A stretch of DNA of 64,000 nt from Baia soyae (GCF_004341445.1 NZ_SLXV01000003.1:51009-115008), one strand, 5' to 3'; counted from the first letter of the stretch, positions 12,817 to 22,670 are shown. Notes: generated from the sequence alone by a model not told the origin. A program made the numbers and translations.

Positions 12817-13551
12817 GTGCGTTACCTAAACCGCAAATGGATGTTGCTAACGGTACTCATCTTTTGTTTTGCACTACTTACAGGATGTTCGACGACAGGT
12901 AAGACGATTGACCCATCATCAGGGATATGGGACCGCTATTTAGTATATCCACTGTCTCAATTACTTGATTATTTTTATGATATGTTTGGTACATACGGGG
13001 TCTCGATTCTAATCGTTACGTTCTTGGTACGTCTATTAATCTTGCCATTATCCATTAAGCAACAGAGAAGTATGCAAGAGATGCAAGTGATTCAGCCTAA
13101 GATCCAGAAGTTACGTGCTAAATATAAAAAGGATCAACAGAAGCAACAGCAAGAGATGATGAAGCTTTATAAAGAGCATAATGTAAATCCAATGTCGGGT
13201 TGCTTGCCGATGGTGGTACAGATTCCGATCTTCATTGCCTTTTATCAAGCGATTCAGTTTGATCCACAGATTGCAAAATCAACCTTTTTGTACCTTCAAT
13301 TAGGGAAGCCCGACCCTTACTTCATCTTCCCGCTCCTAGCGGCCTTTACGACATATATTCAGATGATTGCACAAGGAAGTGCAAATAGCTCACAAACCCG
13401 AATTCTCATCTGGGTTATGCCGATTATGATTTTTATCATTGGTTACAACTTGCCTTCCGCTCTGGCTTTGTACTGGGTATACGGAAATATCTTTACCATT
13501 TTGCAGTACATGATTTTCAGCCGAAAAAAAGCAGGAAAAGTAACTGCGTAA
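12817..13551 (+). CDS. yidC: Membrane insertase YidC (SpoIIIJ/OxaA type), lipoprotein
   Basis: Inserts and folds membrane proteins in the cytoplasmic membrane. I start at GTG 12817, placed after AAAGGAGGAG; an earlier ATG at 12700 lies inside yidD and gives a non-homologous N-terminus. The 244 residues begin with a lipoprotein signal, lipobox LTGC with the lipid-modified Cys at about residue 23. The 60KD_IMP core with five membrane segments follows, with the positively charged hydrophilic-groove arginine in VTFLVRLLILPL. The cytoplasmic hairpin KLRAKYKKDQQKQQQEM is present. The jag gene that normally follows is absent. Confidence 0.96.
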   Translation: MRYLNRKWMLLTVLIFCFALLTGCSTTGKTIDPSSGIWDRYLVYPLSQLLDYFYDMFGTYGVSILIVTFLVRLLILPLSIKQQRSMQEMQVIQPKIQKLRAKYKKDQQKQQQEMMKLYKEHNVNPMSGCLPMVVQIPIFIAFYQAIQFDPQIAKSTFLYLQLGKPDPYFIFPLLAAFTTYIQMIAQGSANSSQTRILIWVMPIMIFIIGYNLPSALALYWVYGNIFTILQYMIFSRKKAGKVTA

Positions 13552-13571
13552 AAGATGACAACTGTGAAAAA

Positions 13572-13654
13572 TGCCTCTTGTGTGAGGGAATTCAGACTGT
13601 AAACAAATGTAGCTTTTGTCGACAAACTGAATCCTCGCTAGGAGGCGTTTTTTA
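13572..13654 (+). terminator. Long terminator hairpin between yidC and mnmE
   Basis: The arm beginning TGCCTC (13572) pairs imperfectly with the arm ending GGAGGCG (to 13647), through an inner GAATTCAG/CTGAATCC match, and is followed by TTTTTT. The loop is about 30 nt. It separates the yidC unit from mnmE. Confidence 0.6.
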
Positions 13655-13667
13655 TTAAACTGTATCT

Positions 13668-13697
13668 TTGAAGGGAATTGTAAAATTGTGTTATGAT
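13668..13697 (+). promoter_or_regulatory. Predicted promoter of mnmE
   Basis: TTGAAG (13668-13673) and TATGAT (13692-13697) are spaced by 18 nt, ending 17 nt before the mnmE ATG. The leader would be very short, with GAGGTGA as ribosome site. Confidence 0.55.
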
Positions 13698-13714
13698 GAT
13701 CGAGGTGAAAACAG

Positions 13715-15100
13715 ATGCTATTTGAAAATGATACAATTGCTGCGATTGCAACAGCACTGGGGGAAGGCGGTATCGCTGTGATCCGAGTGAGTGGTCCGCA
13801 AGCAATTGAAAAAGTAGATCAACTATATGCAGGTAAGGAATCCTTACAACAAACGCCAACGCATACGGTGCGTTATGGATATATGGTTCATCCGGAAACG
13901 GAAGAGCGGATTGATGAAGTACTGGTTACGGTGATGCGTGCACCCAGAACCTTTACGCGAGAAGATGTGGTGGAGATTAGCTGTCATGGTGGACTTATTC
14001 CTGTTCAGGTGACGCTCAAGGCGCTGCTGTCAGTCGGAATTCGCTTGGCAGAACCAGGGGAATTTACAAAACGGGCCTTCTTAAACGGTCGGATTGATTT
14101 ATCCCAAGCGGAAGCGGTTATGGACCTTATCCGTGCGAAAACGGATCGTGCAGCCAAAGTAGCGAACCAACAAGCAGAGGGACGCTTATCCAAGTTAATC
14201 CAACAATTGCGGGAAGAAATCGTAGAAACGTTAGCCCATTTAGCAGTAAATGTAGACTATCCTGAATATGATGCTGAGGTTATGACGAGTCAGTTTTTAC
14301 AAGAGCGATGTAAATACATCATCGGTCATATTGACGAATTACTCCAAACAGCTCGTCAAGGGAAGATCTTGCGTGAGGGGATTGCCACTGCCATCATCGG
14401 GCGTCCTAACGTAGGGAAGTCTTCATTGATGAACGTATTGACTCAGGAGAATAAAGCGATTGTGACCGATATCCCAGGAACGACTCGGGATGTGCTCGAG
14501 GAATATGTAAACGTTCGCGGGATTCCGCTCAAATTATTAGATACAGCGGGCATTCGGGAGACAGAAGATCTGGTGGAACAGATTGGAGTCGAGCGTTCTC
14601 GTCAAGCATTAGAACGGGCTGATTTGGTGTTATTAGTGCTAAATCAGGCAGAGGAATTACAAGAAGAAGATCGCAGGCTCTTAGAGCAGGTTAAGCATGT
14701 AACGGCGATTGTGATTATGAACAAAATGGACTTGCCTGGTAAATGTTCGATGGAAGAGGTACGTTCCTCTATATCAGAACATACACCCGTTATTACAACG
14801 TCTTTGAAGGAAGAAAAGGGGATTCACCAATTAGAAGAAGCGATTTCCGCTTTATTTTTTTCCGGGAAAGTCGCTATGGCGGATAGTACGTATGTAAGCA
14901 ATGCGCGCCATATTCATCTGCTGGAAGAAGCCCAAAAGAGCATTCAAGATGTGCTAAATGGGATTGAGCTTGGGATGCCGTTAGACTTAGTGGAGATCGA
15001 TCTAAAAAATGCATGGCAGTATCTAGGAGAAGTAATTGGAGATGCGGTGGCGGAAGACCTAATTGACCAGATTTTCTCCCAGTTCTGTCTAGGGAAATGA
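13715..15100 (+). CDS. mnmE: tRNA modification GTPase MnmE
   Basis: With MnmG it installs the aminomethyl group on U34 of certain tRNAs. It has 461 aa: an N-terminal folate-binding domain (about 1-120), a helical domain, and an inserted G domain with GRPNVGKSS (about 229), the T-loop [15 protein letters not shown], and NKMD. The C-terminus FCLGK is the conserved catalytic-cysteine C(I/L/V)GK motif. GAGGTGA precedes the ATG. mnmG starts 18 nt downstream and is surely co-transcribed. Confidence 0.98.
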   Translation: MLFENDTIAAIATALGEGGIAVIRVSGPQAIEKVDQLYAGKESLQQTPTHTVRYGYMVHPETEERIDEVLVTVMRAPRTFTREDVVEISCHGGLIPVQVTLKALLSVGIRLAEPGEFTKRAFLNGRIDLSQAEAVMDLIRAKTDRAAKVANQQAEGRLSKLIQQLREEIVETLAHLAVNVDYPEYDAEVMTSQFLQERCKYIIGHIDELLQTARQGKILREGIATAIIGRPNVGKSSLMNVLTQENKAIVTDIPGTTRDVLEEYVNVRGIPLKLLDTAGIRETEDLVEQIGVERSRQALERADLVLLVLNQAEELQEEDRRLLEQVKHVTAIVIMNKMDLPGKCSMEEVRSSISEHTPVITTSLKEEKGIHQLEEAISALFFSGKVAMADSTYVSNARHIHLLEEAQKSIQDVLNGIELGMPLDLVEIDLKNAWQYLGEVIGDAVAEDLIDQIFSQFCLGK

Positions 15101-15118
15101 TGAGGTGAAGAAATCAAG

Positions 15119-16993
15119 ATGAATAATCAATATGACGTGATCGTCATCGGTGCGGGACATGCAGGGTGTGAAGCGGCGCTTGCTTCGGCTCGTATGGGGT
15201 GTAGGACGCTACTGTTGACATTAAGTTTAGATACCATTGCCTATATGCCATGTAATCCATCCGTAGGGGGACCTGCCAAAGGTCATGTGGTACGGGAATT
15301 GGATGCACTTGGCGGGGAGATGGGGAAAAATATAGATAAGACCCATATCCAGATGAGAATGTTAAACACGGGTAAAGGACCTGCTGTCTATGCACTACGT
15401 GCTCAAGCCGATAAATTGTTATACCAACGTGAGATGAAGCGAGTTTTGGAACAAGAACCAAACTTGGAGATTCATCAAAATATGGTCGAGCGATTCATCA
15501 TAGAAGATGGAGAGTGCCAGGGTGTTGTGACTCGGACAGGTACTCGATATCACGCGAAATCGGTGGTGCTTACAACAGGGACTTATTTACGTGGGAAAAT
15601 TATTATCGGGGATTTAGCCTATGAAAGTGGTCCCAATAATCAACAACCATCGATTAACTTAGCGCTTCATTTGCAGGAGTTAGGTTTTGAGATGGTACGC
15701 TTTAAAACAGGGACTCCTCCGCGGGTTAGCGCGAAGAGCATTGATACCAGTGTAATGGAAATCCAACCTGGGGATGAGACTCCACGTGCTTTTTCCTATG
15801 AAACAACGGAATATATCACGGATCAACTTCCTTGTTGGTTAACCTATACGAACGAACAAACACATGAATATATTCAAGAAAACTTGCATCGTGCTCCGAT
15901 GTATTCCGGTACGATTGAAGGCAGAGGACCTCGATATTGCCCATCGATTGAGGATAAAATCGTTCGCTTCTCTGATAAAAATCGCCACCAGATATTTATT
16001 GAACCAGAAGGACGCGCGACGGAGGAGATTTATGTTCAGGGCTTATCAACAAGCTTGCCAGAGGACGTACAGCTTGAGATGCTACGTACGATTAAAGGCA
16101 TGGAAAAAGCTGAGATGATGCGGACAGGCTATGCGATTGAGTACGATGCGATTGTTCCTACGCAATTATGGCCAAGCTTGGAGACAAAGGAAGTGCCAGG
16201 ACTCTTTACAGCCGGACAGATTAACGGTACCTCTGGATATGAGGAGGCTGCGGCTCAAGGCATTATGGCGGGGATTAATGCTGCGAGAAAAGTACAAGGT
16301 AAGGATTCCGTTGTGCTTGATCGATCGGAGGCTTATATTGGCGTTTTGATTGATGATCTGGTGACGAAGGGGACAAACGAACCATATCGTTTGCTTACTT
16401 CGCGGGCCGAATACCGCCTCTTGTTGCGCCATGATAATGCAGATCTTCGCCTAACAGAGATCGGACATGACATTGGATTAATTAAAGAAGATCGCTACCG
16501 TCGCTTTACTGCTAAGAAAGAAGCGATTGCCCGTGAAATCACTCGTCTGCGTGAGACGAAAGTACGTCCAACACCCGAAGTGCAGCAAATCTTACGCGAT
16601 ATGGGGACAAATGAGATCAATAATGCAGTTGAGTTAGCCAATTTGATTAAGCGTCCCGAGCTTGGTTACGAGCAGATCGCGAGTATGGCACCACCAGAGG
16701 AATCCGTGGCGCCAGATGTAGCGGAACAGGTAGAAATCCAGCTAAAATACGAGGGTTATATCTCGAAATCGCTACAACAAGTAGAGAAGATGAAAAAGAT
16801 GGAAGAAAAGCGAATTCCTCATTGGATCGACTATTCGAAGATCGCCGGTATTTCCTCGGAAGCCAGAGAGAAATTAGGGCAGATTCGTCCGATTTCGTTG
16901 GGACAAGCAACACGTATTTCAGGCGTGAACCCAGCTGATATTTCGATCTTGATGGTGCATATGGAACAGGGGACAAAAGCCGTTGAAGCATAA
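15119..16993 (+). CDS. mnmG: tRNA uridine-5-carboxymethylaminomethyl modification enzyme MnmG
   Basis: The FAD partner of MnmE, 624 aa. The dinucleotide motif [10 protein letters not shown] is at residues 11-20, followed by the conserved [12 protein letters not shown] (about 46). The second signature [11 protein letters not shown] is near 270, and [21 protein letters not shown] lies around 365-385. The helical tRNA-binding C-terminal domain is complete. It follows mnmE by 18 nt and precedes rsmG by 50 nt. Its first 45 residues resemble the N-terminus of the unknown protein at 17812-19503. Confidence 0.98.
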   Translation: MNNQYDVIVIGAGHAGCEAALASARMGCRTLLLTLSLDTIAYMPCNPSVGGPAKGHVVRELDALGGEMGKNIDKTHIQMRMLNTGKGPAVYALRAQADKLLYQREMKRVLEQEPNLEIHQNMVERFIIEDGECQGVVTRTGTRYHAKSVVLTTGTYLRGKIIIGDLAYESGPNNQQPSINLALHLQELGFEMVRFKTGTPPRVSAKSIDTSVMEIQPGDETPRAFSYETTEYITDQLPCWLTYTNEQTHEYIQENLHRAPMYSGTIEGRGPRYCPSIEDKIVRFSDKNRHQIFIEPEGRATEEIYVQGLSTSLPEDVQLEMLRTIKGMEKAEMMRTGYAIEYDAIVPTQLWPSLETKEVPGLFTAGQINGTSGYEEAAAQGIMAGINAARKVQGKDSVVLDRSEAYIGVLIDDLVTKGTNEPYRLLTSRAEYRLLLRHDNADLRLTEIGHDIGLIKEDRYRRFTAKKEAIAREITRLRETKVRPTPEVQQILRDMGTNEINNAVELANLIKRPELGYEQIASMAPPEESVAPDVAEQVEIQLKYEGYISKSLQQVEKMKKMEEKRIPHWIDYSKIAGISSEAREKLGQIRPISLGQATRISGVNPADISILMVHMEQGTKAVEA

Positions 16994-17043
16994 CAAGGTG
17001 GGTCTGGTGAAAGCCAGGCCTATTTTTGAAGGGAGGATTTTGT

Positions 17044-17769
17044 TTGGAGCAGGGATTGTGGTTACAAGAAACAGTGAAGCCATGGGGAATTCACCTCGAT
17101 GAGACACAGTTAAAGCAGTTTGATCAGTATTTTCATCTACTAGTCGAAACCAATAAAGTGATGAATTTGACGGGAATCACAGAGGAGAGGGAAGTGTATG
17201 TCAAGCACTTCTACGACTCCCTTACCCTGATGTTGCAACTAGGAGAGAAGGGGAGATCCGCCCTCCGCATGATCGATGTAGGAACAGGAGCAGGCTTCCC
17301 AGGAATCCCTCTTAAAATTGCCAATCCAGACTGGAAAGTGGTACTGTTAGACTCTTCACGCAAGCGGATTCAGTTTCTCGAGCAAATAGCAGGGGAGCTT
17401 GGCCTACAAAATGTAACTTGTATACATGGGAGAGCTGAGGACTTTGCGCACCAAAAAGAGTATCGTCAGATGTTTGACCTAGCCACTGCCCGGGCCGTAG
17501 CGAAGCTAAATGTCATCGCTGAATATTGTCTGCCCTTTGTAAAAGTAGGTGGAAGTTTTATCGCGATGAAGGGTTCTGCAGTTGATGAGGAAGTAGTGGA
17601 AGCGAAGCGTGCCCTTCACGTCTTAGGTAAGAACCAAGTGGAAGTACAAAAACTTACACTACCCGACGAGATGGGAAGCCGTCATCTGGTGAATTTAACC
17701 AAACGGGATCATACCCCGAAAGCGTATCCACGAAAAGCAGGTACACCGGTAAAACAGCCGATTGTATAG
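17044..17769 (+). CDS. rsmG: 16S rRNA (guanine527-N7)-methyltransferase RsmG
   Basis: A SAM-dependent methyltransferase of the 530 loop of 16S rRNA. The SAM-binding stretch IDVGTGAGFPGIPLKI is at about residues 72-87. I choose the TTG at 17044 (LEQGLWLQETVKPWG), because GGGAGG lies 7 nt upstream. An earlier TTG at 17026 would put that ribosome site inside the coding region. The result is 241 aa, matching the family. It is the last gene of the mnmE-mnmG-rsmG unit. Confidence 0.96.
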   Translation: MEQGLWLQETVKPWGIHLDETQLKQFDQYFHLLVETNKVMNLTGITEEREVYVKHFYDSLTLMLQLGEKGRSALRMIDVGTGAGFPGIPLKIANPDWKVVLLDSSRKRIQFLEQIAGELGLQNVTCIHGRAEDFAHQKEYRQMFDLATARAVAKLNVIAEYCLPFVKVGGSFIAMKGSAVDEEVVEAKRALHVLGKNQVEVQKLTLPDEMGSRHLVNLTKRDHTPKAYPRKAGTPVKQPIV

Positions 17770-17770
17770 A

Positions 17771-17809
17771 AAAAAGCGAATCCTATCGTTGGGTAGGAAT
17801 TCGCTTTTT
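17771..17809. terminator. Bidirectional terminator between rsmG and the acidic protein gene
   Basis: AAAAAGCGAAT pairs with the AATTCGCTTTTT side around CCTATCGTTGGGTAGG. There are A-runs on one side and T-runs on the other, so it can end transcripts from both converging genes. Confidence 0.85.
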
Positions 17810-17811
17810 GC

Positions 17812-19503
17812 TTATCCAAGATTATCAATTAAGTTGTGCAACCCACGCAGAGCAAGCTTTCGTTTTTCGATTTGATCCAGCTCTTGCCGTTTGCGATTGT
17901 TCTGGGAAATAGGAGTGAGGAATTCCTCCCATGAGTTATATCCATAGGCGTCTTCAAACTCAATTTCATCGGCTTTTAATCCATTGTTTTGCTGCTGCGG
18001 AGTAAATGGGTTTAAGTCATTCTCCTTCTCATGGAGAAGCTTTTTATCAACATGATGACTACTCTTGCCTGTGCTAAGATCGCCTTCAGGTGAGAAGGAG
18101 AATAGATCAAAAGGGGAGTTGTCACCCTTTGTCTCCAGACTCTTTTTTTTCGGTTCCTTTGATGAGTCCTTACTCGCATTTAGATCAATATTCTGGAACA
18201 GTCTACTTTTCTTTTGTGTCCGAGAACGCCTTCTAGGAGCAAATGGAGTGTCCGTCGTTACTGGTTCATCTTCTAGAGGGGTTGTCGTATGGGTCTGGGT
18301 ATCTTTTGGCTTTTCCAAGAGGGTAAGAGAAACCAATTTGGATGTTTTCAATGGTTTGGAAGCTTCAACCTCGACTGGTTCGACGGATTCATTTCCACCG
18401 GATACGGGTTCCGTCTCTTTGGAAAAGAAATCAAATGGGTCGGGAGAGGAATTCCGTGATCTAGACTGAGAAAACTTTTTCCGTAAGCGAATATCACGCT
18501 CTTTATAGGCACGATTTGGTTCCTTCGATGCTTCCTGAAAAGAAAACACAAATTCGGTGTCATGGTCCTGATTTGTATCCTCTAATGACTCTGATGGGGT
18601 TTCCATTTCCATCGATTCATGCTCCGCTGTGGTGAGTTCTAGGTCTGGTATTGATTCTGATTCAACGGATGTATCTGGCTCCACTTTCGAAGGGCGGGAT
18701 TCCCCTAAATCGGTATTAAGGTCAGCTTGCGTTTTTTGATCAGGTTGTTGAATCCGTTCGAACAAATGACTAGTAAGGGAACTTTGTAGCACCGCTGGAG
18801 TCACCGAGTTTTCTCTAGTGAGACGATCTTTGAGCGAATTTTCCCGATTCCAGAGGAGACTAGGTAAAATCGATTCTGGTTGGTTTTTAGTAGCTGAAAT
18901 CGAATCATCCTGATCTTCTATTATTGAGGGCTCCTCTTGCTGGAAAAGAGCTGGCTGATCCTCAGGCTGTTTGAGTGAGGAATCAGTCTCTGGGATCACT
19001 GGCTGGGATTCCGATTCTGAAAGGACCTCTATCGAGCTTGCCTCTAGAGTGGGATCAAATTCTTCGATCGGATCAAAATAATCATCTTCGACCTTTAATT
19101 CTAAATCATCATTCACTTCTATATAACCTAATGAGACAGTAGGCTGTGTGGGCACTACATCTGGCTCACCAAATGAAGTAAGGTCTTCGTCTGATAAGAA
19201 AATATCTTCTGTCGCCTCGTCATATGATACTTGTTCCATAGTAACCAATTCGGTTTGAAAGACGAATGTAGTTGTTTTATGGAGTGGGGTATGTACTTCT
19301 TGTTTATGAGCCACAATTTTGTGGTCTTTACTTAGCGATGTATTGGAAGAAAGGGTTTCTTGACAAATCAACGATGTCGTAACGTGCAGGTCTAAATCGA
19401 TCAAGAGAACCTTCTGACCCTGTTGTTCGCTAGCTCGGATTGCCTGTTCAGCTTTTTCTCTCGATCCTAGAATTATCACGTCATATTGTTCTAAGTGAGA
19501 CAT
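17812..19503 (-). CDS. Unknown long acidic, mostly disordered protein
   Basis: A 563-aa protein I do not recognise. Residues 1-45 (QYDVIILGSREKAEQAIRAS, then GQKVLLIDLD) look like the first beta-alpha-beta unit of a Rossmann fold whose glycine motif is lost. Residues about 90-500 are rich in E, D, S, T, P and Q with no predicted fold, including two similar short motifs PDPFDFFS and SPFDLFSF. The last about 60 residues (GYNSWEEFLTPISQ, then QIEKRKLALRGLHNLIDNLG) look folded and helical. There is no signal peptide or membrane segment. The GGAGGGAAAGAT site supports the ATG at 19503. It sits between rsmG and noc, where B. subtilis has no gene. A role as a tether or scaffold is only a guess. Confidence 0.75.
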   Translation of the reverse strand: MSHLEQYDVIILGSREKAEQAIRASEQQGQKVLLIDLDLHVTTSLICQETLSSNTSLSKDHKIVAHKQEVHTPLHKTTTFVFQTELVTMEQVSYDEATEDIFLSDEDLTSFGEPDVVPTQPTVSLGYIEVNDDLELKVEDDYFDPIEEFDPTLEASSIEVLSESESQPVIPETDSSLKQPEDQPALFQQEEPSIIEDQDDSISATKNQPESILPSLLWNRENSLKDRLTRENSVTPAVLQSSLTSHLFERIQQPDQKTQADLNTDLGESRPSKVEPDTSVESESIPDLELTTAEHESMEMETPSESLEDTNQDHDTEFVFSFQEASKEPNRAYKERDIRLRKKFSQSRSRNSSPDPFDFFSKETEPVSGGNESVEPVEVEASKPLKTSKLVSLTLLEKPKDTQTHTTTPLEDEPVTTDTPFAPRRRSRTQKKSRLFQNIDLNASKDSSKEPKKKSLETKGDNSPFDLFSFSPEGDLSTGKSSHHVDKKLLHEKENDLNPFTPQQQNNGLKADEIEFEDAYGYNSWEEFLTPISQNNRKRQELDQIEKRKLALRGLHNLIDNLG

Positions 19504-19654
19504 ATCTTTCCCTCCTTCTTTTGGATGATTGCAGTCGGGTTATAATTATATAGTTTATTATCTCTCTTTTTACAAGTCATTTCTAGATAAAACTATTATG
19601 TTTGCTTGATTTTTTAGGATGATAGATGACAAATCTGTTACTGAAGCAGTCCCA

Positions 19655-19770
19655 GGGCTATGAATCTGCCCACAGCTCAAATAGTGAGCCAGCGAGGAAG
19701 TGGAGGTGTCCGCTACGCCCTTCTTCGCTAAGTAGGCTCACTAACATCGCTGTGGGCAGATCCATAGCCC
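19655..19770. repeat. Palindromic repeat element A
   Basis: A 116-nt near-complete hairpin. The outer 22-nt arms 19655-19676 and 19749-19770 match at 21 of 22 positions when one is reverse-complemented. Inner arms AGTGAGCC (19683-19690)/GGCTCACT (19735-19742) and AGCGAGGAAG/CTTCTTCGCT continue the stem. It shares blocks with elements B and C. No coding potential is convincing. Confidence 0.75.
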
Positions 19771-19942
19771 CTAGTCTGTTGAGTGTACTAGTCAGGTTAG
19801 GAGGTTTTAGATAAGTTTTAGATAATAAATCTACTACTGATTCATAGCTCTTAGTTTGTGAGGAAGTTCATGGCATGTATCTGCTCCCTTTTATTAAGGT
19901 TTTTGCTTCTAAGCCTTTGATTAACCAGTGATGGGGATGAAG

Positions 19943-20126
19943 GGGAGGGAGAGTCTGTTCAATTGTTGCGATGTTAGCGATCCTACTTAGCGTAGCGGTC
20001 CGTAGTGTAGGGCGTTTTGGTGCAACATGTCCCCGCGTTCTGCCCTAGCGGAGGATTGCGAAGCGGACAGCTCTACTTCTCTGCTGGATCAGTATTTGAG
20101 CAGTGATTGGACAGACTCTCCTGCCC
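19943..20126. repeat. Palindromic repeat element B
   Basis: About 180 nt flanked by inverted arms GAGAGTCTGTTCAAT (19949-19963) and ATTGGACAGACTCTC (20106-20120), 14 of 15 paired. Internal blocks GATGTTAGCGATCCTACTTA and the GCGGACAGCTCTACTTC region match the reverse complement of element A, so A and B are related members with different outer arms. Confidence 0.65.
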
Positions 20127-20225
20127 TCGATCACGCAATATTGGAATCATCAATTGGATTAGTATTTAAAAAATGTATTTTCCTATTTGGGACTCGTAAT
20201 CAAATACTTTAGCCTATAAAGAGAA

Positions 20226-20263
20226 CAAACGACCTTCCCACAAGTATCACGGGAGGTCGTTTG
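20226..20263 (-). terminator. Terminator of the ParM-like gene
   Basis: CAAACGACCTTCCC pairs with GGGAGGTCGTTTG across ACAAGTATCAC, with one bulged base. On the minus strand it is followed by TTCTCTTT, 13 nt after the stop of the ParM-like gene. Confidence 0.7.
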
Positions 20264-20275
20264 CATAAAAGGGCC

Positions 20276-21472
20276 CTATTTCTTTGTCGGTACAGCTACG
20301 ACTTTCTTCTTTGCACCTTTTTCACTTAGATGATCTGGAACAGTAAACTCTTGTTGAATGGTAGCAGCGGCTTCTAGTAAATCTTTGACTGGTTGGGCTT
20401 TTGACTTGGATTGAGAGAATTTGCAGAGACCAAATCCATTGGCAAATTGCGCATCAATGCCGTAGTCCTCGGCAAAAATCAACTTATCGCCAAAGCGTTC
20501 GCGGTAGAACGGCTTAAATGGAATGGACGCGCCTCCGGTTAGGATGATGTATGTGATATCATCCCCAAAGTCTAGGCGTTGCCAAACTTCTTCTACCAAT
20601 GCTTCCCCTACTTCGCGAATAGATTCGTTTACGATGTCGCTAATATCATGCGTTTTCCCTTTAAAACTGATCTCGCCAGAGCGAACGATGCGAGGCAAGC
20701 TCCAAATCGGATACTCTTTTCCGTTGTTCTCCGGATCGATCCCGCGGGTAAACTCTAGTAAACGTTTGGAGAGGAGGGTGTATACGTTTAGCATGGCATG
20801 GCGGGAAGTAAAGCTTTGTCGTTTGATAATGGTTTCTCCGTGCAATGTCTCAATGTCAGATGTACCGAAACCAAGATCGTTAATACTTACTTTTTGGATA
20901 AAGAGATCTTCATTCAGCAACTTTCCATCACGATCAAGCGCGATGTGGAAGAGAGTAGCCATCGGTTGGCTGATTACATAGAGATTTTCTTTCTTGATTT
21001 CAAATTCAATTCGACGCCAAGGTAGATTTCCTTGTTTCACTTCGAAGCTATGACGTCCGATCAGGCGACGTTTTAACTCTTCTTTATAATCAATATAGCT
21101 ATCTGTTGGTAGGGCTACAGATACAACAGGTTCGTTACTACCTTGAAGCATGAGTCCTGTACTGACGCGGAACATAATTTGATACTCTTGTTCGCGAAAC
21201 CAAGTTGGACTAAATAGACGGCGCTTATGGGAGTCAAATAATTCGTCATCCCCAGACTGTTCAACTGCAAGCTTCCCGCAGAACCACTCGCGATCCCCTT
21301 CACGCTCTCGATACATGATGTTATGAGGGTCATTGTTGTATGTAATTTCCCCCACTCGGTTCGGTACTACCATGTTACGAATAAACATTTTATAGAATTT
21401 TCCGTTAGATTTAGATACTACTTTCGTTCCATAGTATCCTTGATCATTACCTATATAAACTGGTGAATTCAT
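20276..21472 (-). CDS. ParM/StbA-like actin-family ATPase
   Basis: A 398-aa actin-like protein of the ParM/StbA type, which on plasmids forms filaments that push DNA copies apart. Visible actin motifs are phosphate-1 YIGNDQGYYGTK (residues 6-17), phosphate-2 INDLGFGTSDI (about 199-209) and the adenosine motif IILTGGASIPF (about 314-324). The C-terminal 40 residues are basic and probably unstructured (GAKKKVVAVPTKK). A strong AGGAGGAATACAT site supports the start. No ParR gene is adjacent; the gene lies beside parS, noc, soj and spo0J on the chromosome. Its cargo is unknown; a role in chromosome or plasmid segregation or in cell shape are alternatives. Confidence 0.85.
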   Translation of the reverse strand: MNSPVYIGNDQGYYGTKVVSKSNGKFYKMFIRNMVVPNRVGEITYNNDPHNIMYREREGDREWFCGKLAVEQSGDDELFDSHKRRLFSPTWFREQEYQIMFRVSTGLMLQGSNEPVVSVALPTDSYIDYKEELKRRLIGRHSFEVKQGNLPWRRIEFEIKKENLYVISQPMATLFHIALDRDGKLLNEDLFIQKVSINDLGFGTSDIETLHGETIIKRQSFTSRHAMLNVYTLLSKRLLEFTRGIDPENNGKEYPIWSLPRIVRSGEISFKGKTHDISDIVNESIREVGEALVEEVWQRLDFGDDITYIILTGGASIPFKPFYRERFGDKLIFAEDYGIDAQFANGFGLCKFSQSKSKAQPVKDLLEAAATIQQEFTVPDHLSEKGAKKKVVAVPTKK

Positions 21473-21616
21473 ATGTATTCCTCCTATTTTTGGATGAAAT
21501 TCTTCTCTCCAACGATTCTATCAAGTGCAGAATGAAAGGGTCAATCATATTTCGTTGTTTTTCACATTTTCTAGATAGAAACCATTTTATTAGAACAGTC
21601 CAATAATAAAATCATA

Positions 21617-21632
21617 TGTTTCACGTGAAACA
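21617..21632. promoter_or_regulatory. parS centromere site upstream of noc
   Basis: TGTTTCACGTGAAACA is a perfect 16-bp parS palindrome, extended by CATA/TATG on both sides. Spo0J/ParB loads here. It is not the Noc site, which differs at the central bases. It lies in the divergent spacer between the ParM-like gene and noc. Confidence 0.95.
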
Positions 21633-21740
21633 TATGAGGGCTTATTTTTTCTTTTTTAGCAGGTAGTTTCTAACATGTAGCGAAATGTATACCAATCCCT
21701 CCCAATTTATTATTCATAGGAAGGCGCAGGTGGTGAGTGT

Positions 21741-22571
21741 ATGAAGGAGCCTTTTACTCGCTTCTTTGGCTTATCAGAGAAGATAACGGAGCAAATGAAG
21801 GATATATCAGTAGCAGAGATTTCTGTCAGTCCTTATCAACCGCGTACTATATTTGAGGATGAACGGTTGGATGAACTGTGCCTGACGATTCAGCAACATG
21901 GTATTATTCAACCTATTGTGGTCAGAAGAAAGCAGAAAGGTTATGAAATTATTGCGGGGGAGAGAAGATGGAGGGCGGTTCTTCGCTTAGGTCTTCCTAC
22001 TATTCCAGCTATTATTAAAGACATGTCAGATCATCAAGCCGCATCTGCTTCACTCATTGAAAATTTACAACGTGAGAATTTAACAGTGATTGAAGAAGCA
22101 AGGGCTTATCAAAACTTGATCGAGATCCAATCTCTTACGCAAGAGGAGTTAGCTCAGAAATTAGGAAAAGGGCAATCCACTATTGCCAATAAAATTCGGC
22201 TACTCCAATTACCAACACAAGTTCAAAACGAGTTGTTAAAACGAACCATCACAGAAAGACACGCTAGAGCCTTATTGACGCTAAAAGAAGAAGCTCTTAT
22301 TTTATCCATGTTGGAAGAGATTATCCAAAAAGAATTAAATGTAAAGCAGTCAGAGGAAAAGATCAAGAAGCTGATGGAAGCAAATGAAATGGAACAAAAG
22401 CAGTTACGACGCAAGAGTTATACACGAGATCTCAGGCTTGCTGTAAACACGATTAGACAATCGATTGATCTAGTGAAGCAAACAGGGATGGAAATATCCA
22501 CAGAAGAGAACGAACATGATGATTTTTATGAGGTTGTGATACGGATTCCCAAGCAACCCGTGCATGCTTAA
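21741..22571 (+). CDS. noc: Nucleoid occlusion protein Noc (ParB paralogue)
   Basis: A ParB-family CTPase that blocks Z-ring assembly over the nucleoid. It has 276 aa. The N-terminal amphipathic segment MKEPFTRFFGL is the membrane-binding helix characteristic of Noc. The CTP-binding region has GERRWRA (about residues 73-79) and ENLQREN (about 109), the HTH follows (about 130-150), and the C-terminal dimer domain carries RKSYTRDLRLAVNTIRQ. The start follows GGTGGTGA. It stands before soj, as in B. subtilis. Confidence 0.95.
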   Translation: MKEPFTRFFGLSEKITEQMKDISVAEISVSPYQPRTIFEDERLDELCLTIQQHGIIQPIVVRRKQKGYEIIAGERRWRAVLRLGLPTIPAIIKDMSDHQAASASLIENLQRENLTVIEEARAYQNLIEIQSLTQEELAQKLGKGQSTIANKIRLLQLPTQVQNELLKRTITERHARALLTLKEEALILSMLEEIIQKELNVKQSEEKIKKLMEANEMEQKQLRRKSYTRDLRLAVNTIRQSIDLVKQTGMEISTEENEHDDFYEVVIRIPKQPVHA

Positions 22572-22670
22572 TGTATGTACGCTGTGGATTCGACAAGATC
22601 ATACAAGCTTTACTTATAACGCTTATGTTCGATATGATGAGTGGGAAGTTTCTTAGAATGAGGTGATTGT

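Larger units (their letters stand above)
19504..20275. other. Gene-free spacer holding repeats A and B
   Basis: This 772-nt stretch has only short reading frames without ribosome sites, and these run across the palindromes. Apart from repeats A and B and the terminator at 20226-20263, I see nothing functional in it. Confidence 0.6.

Noticed and set aside
19626..20212. Two small proteins (61-62 aa) in the repeat spacer
   Set aside because: They run across the palindromic arms, have no ribosome sites and no recognisable composition.
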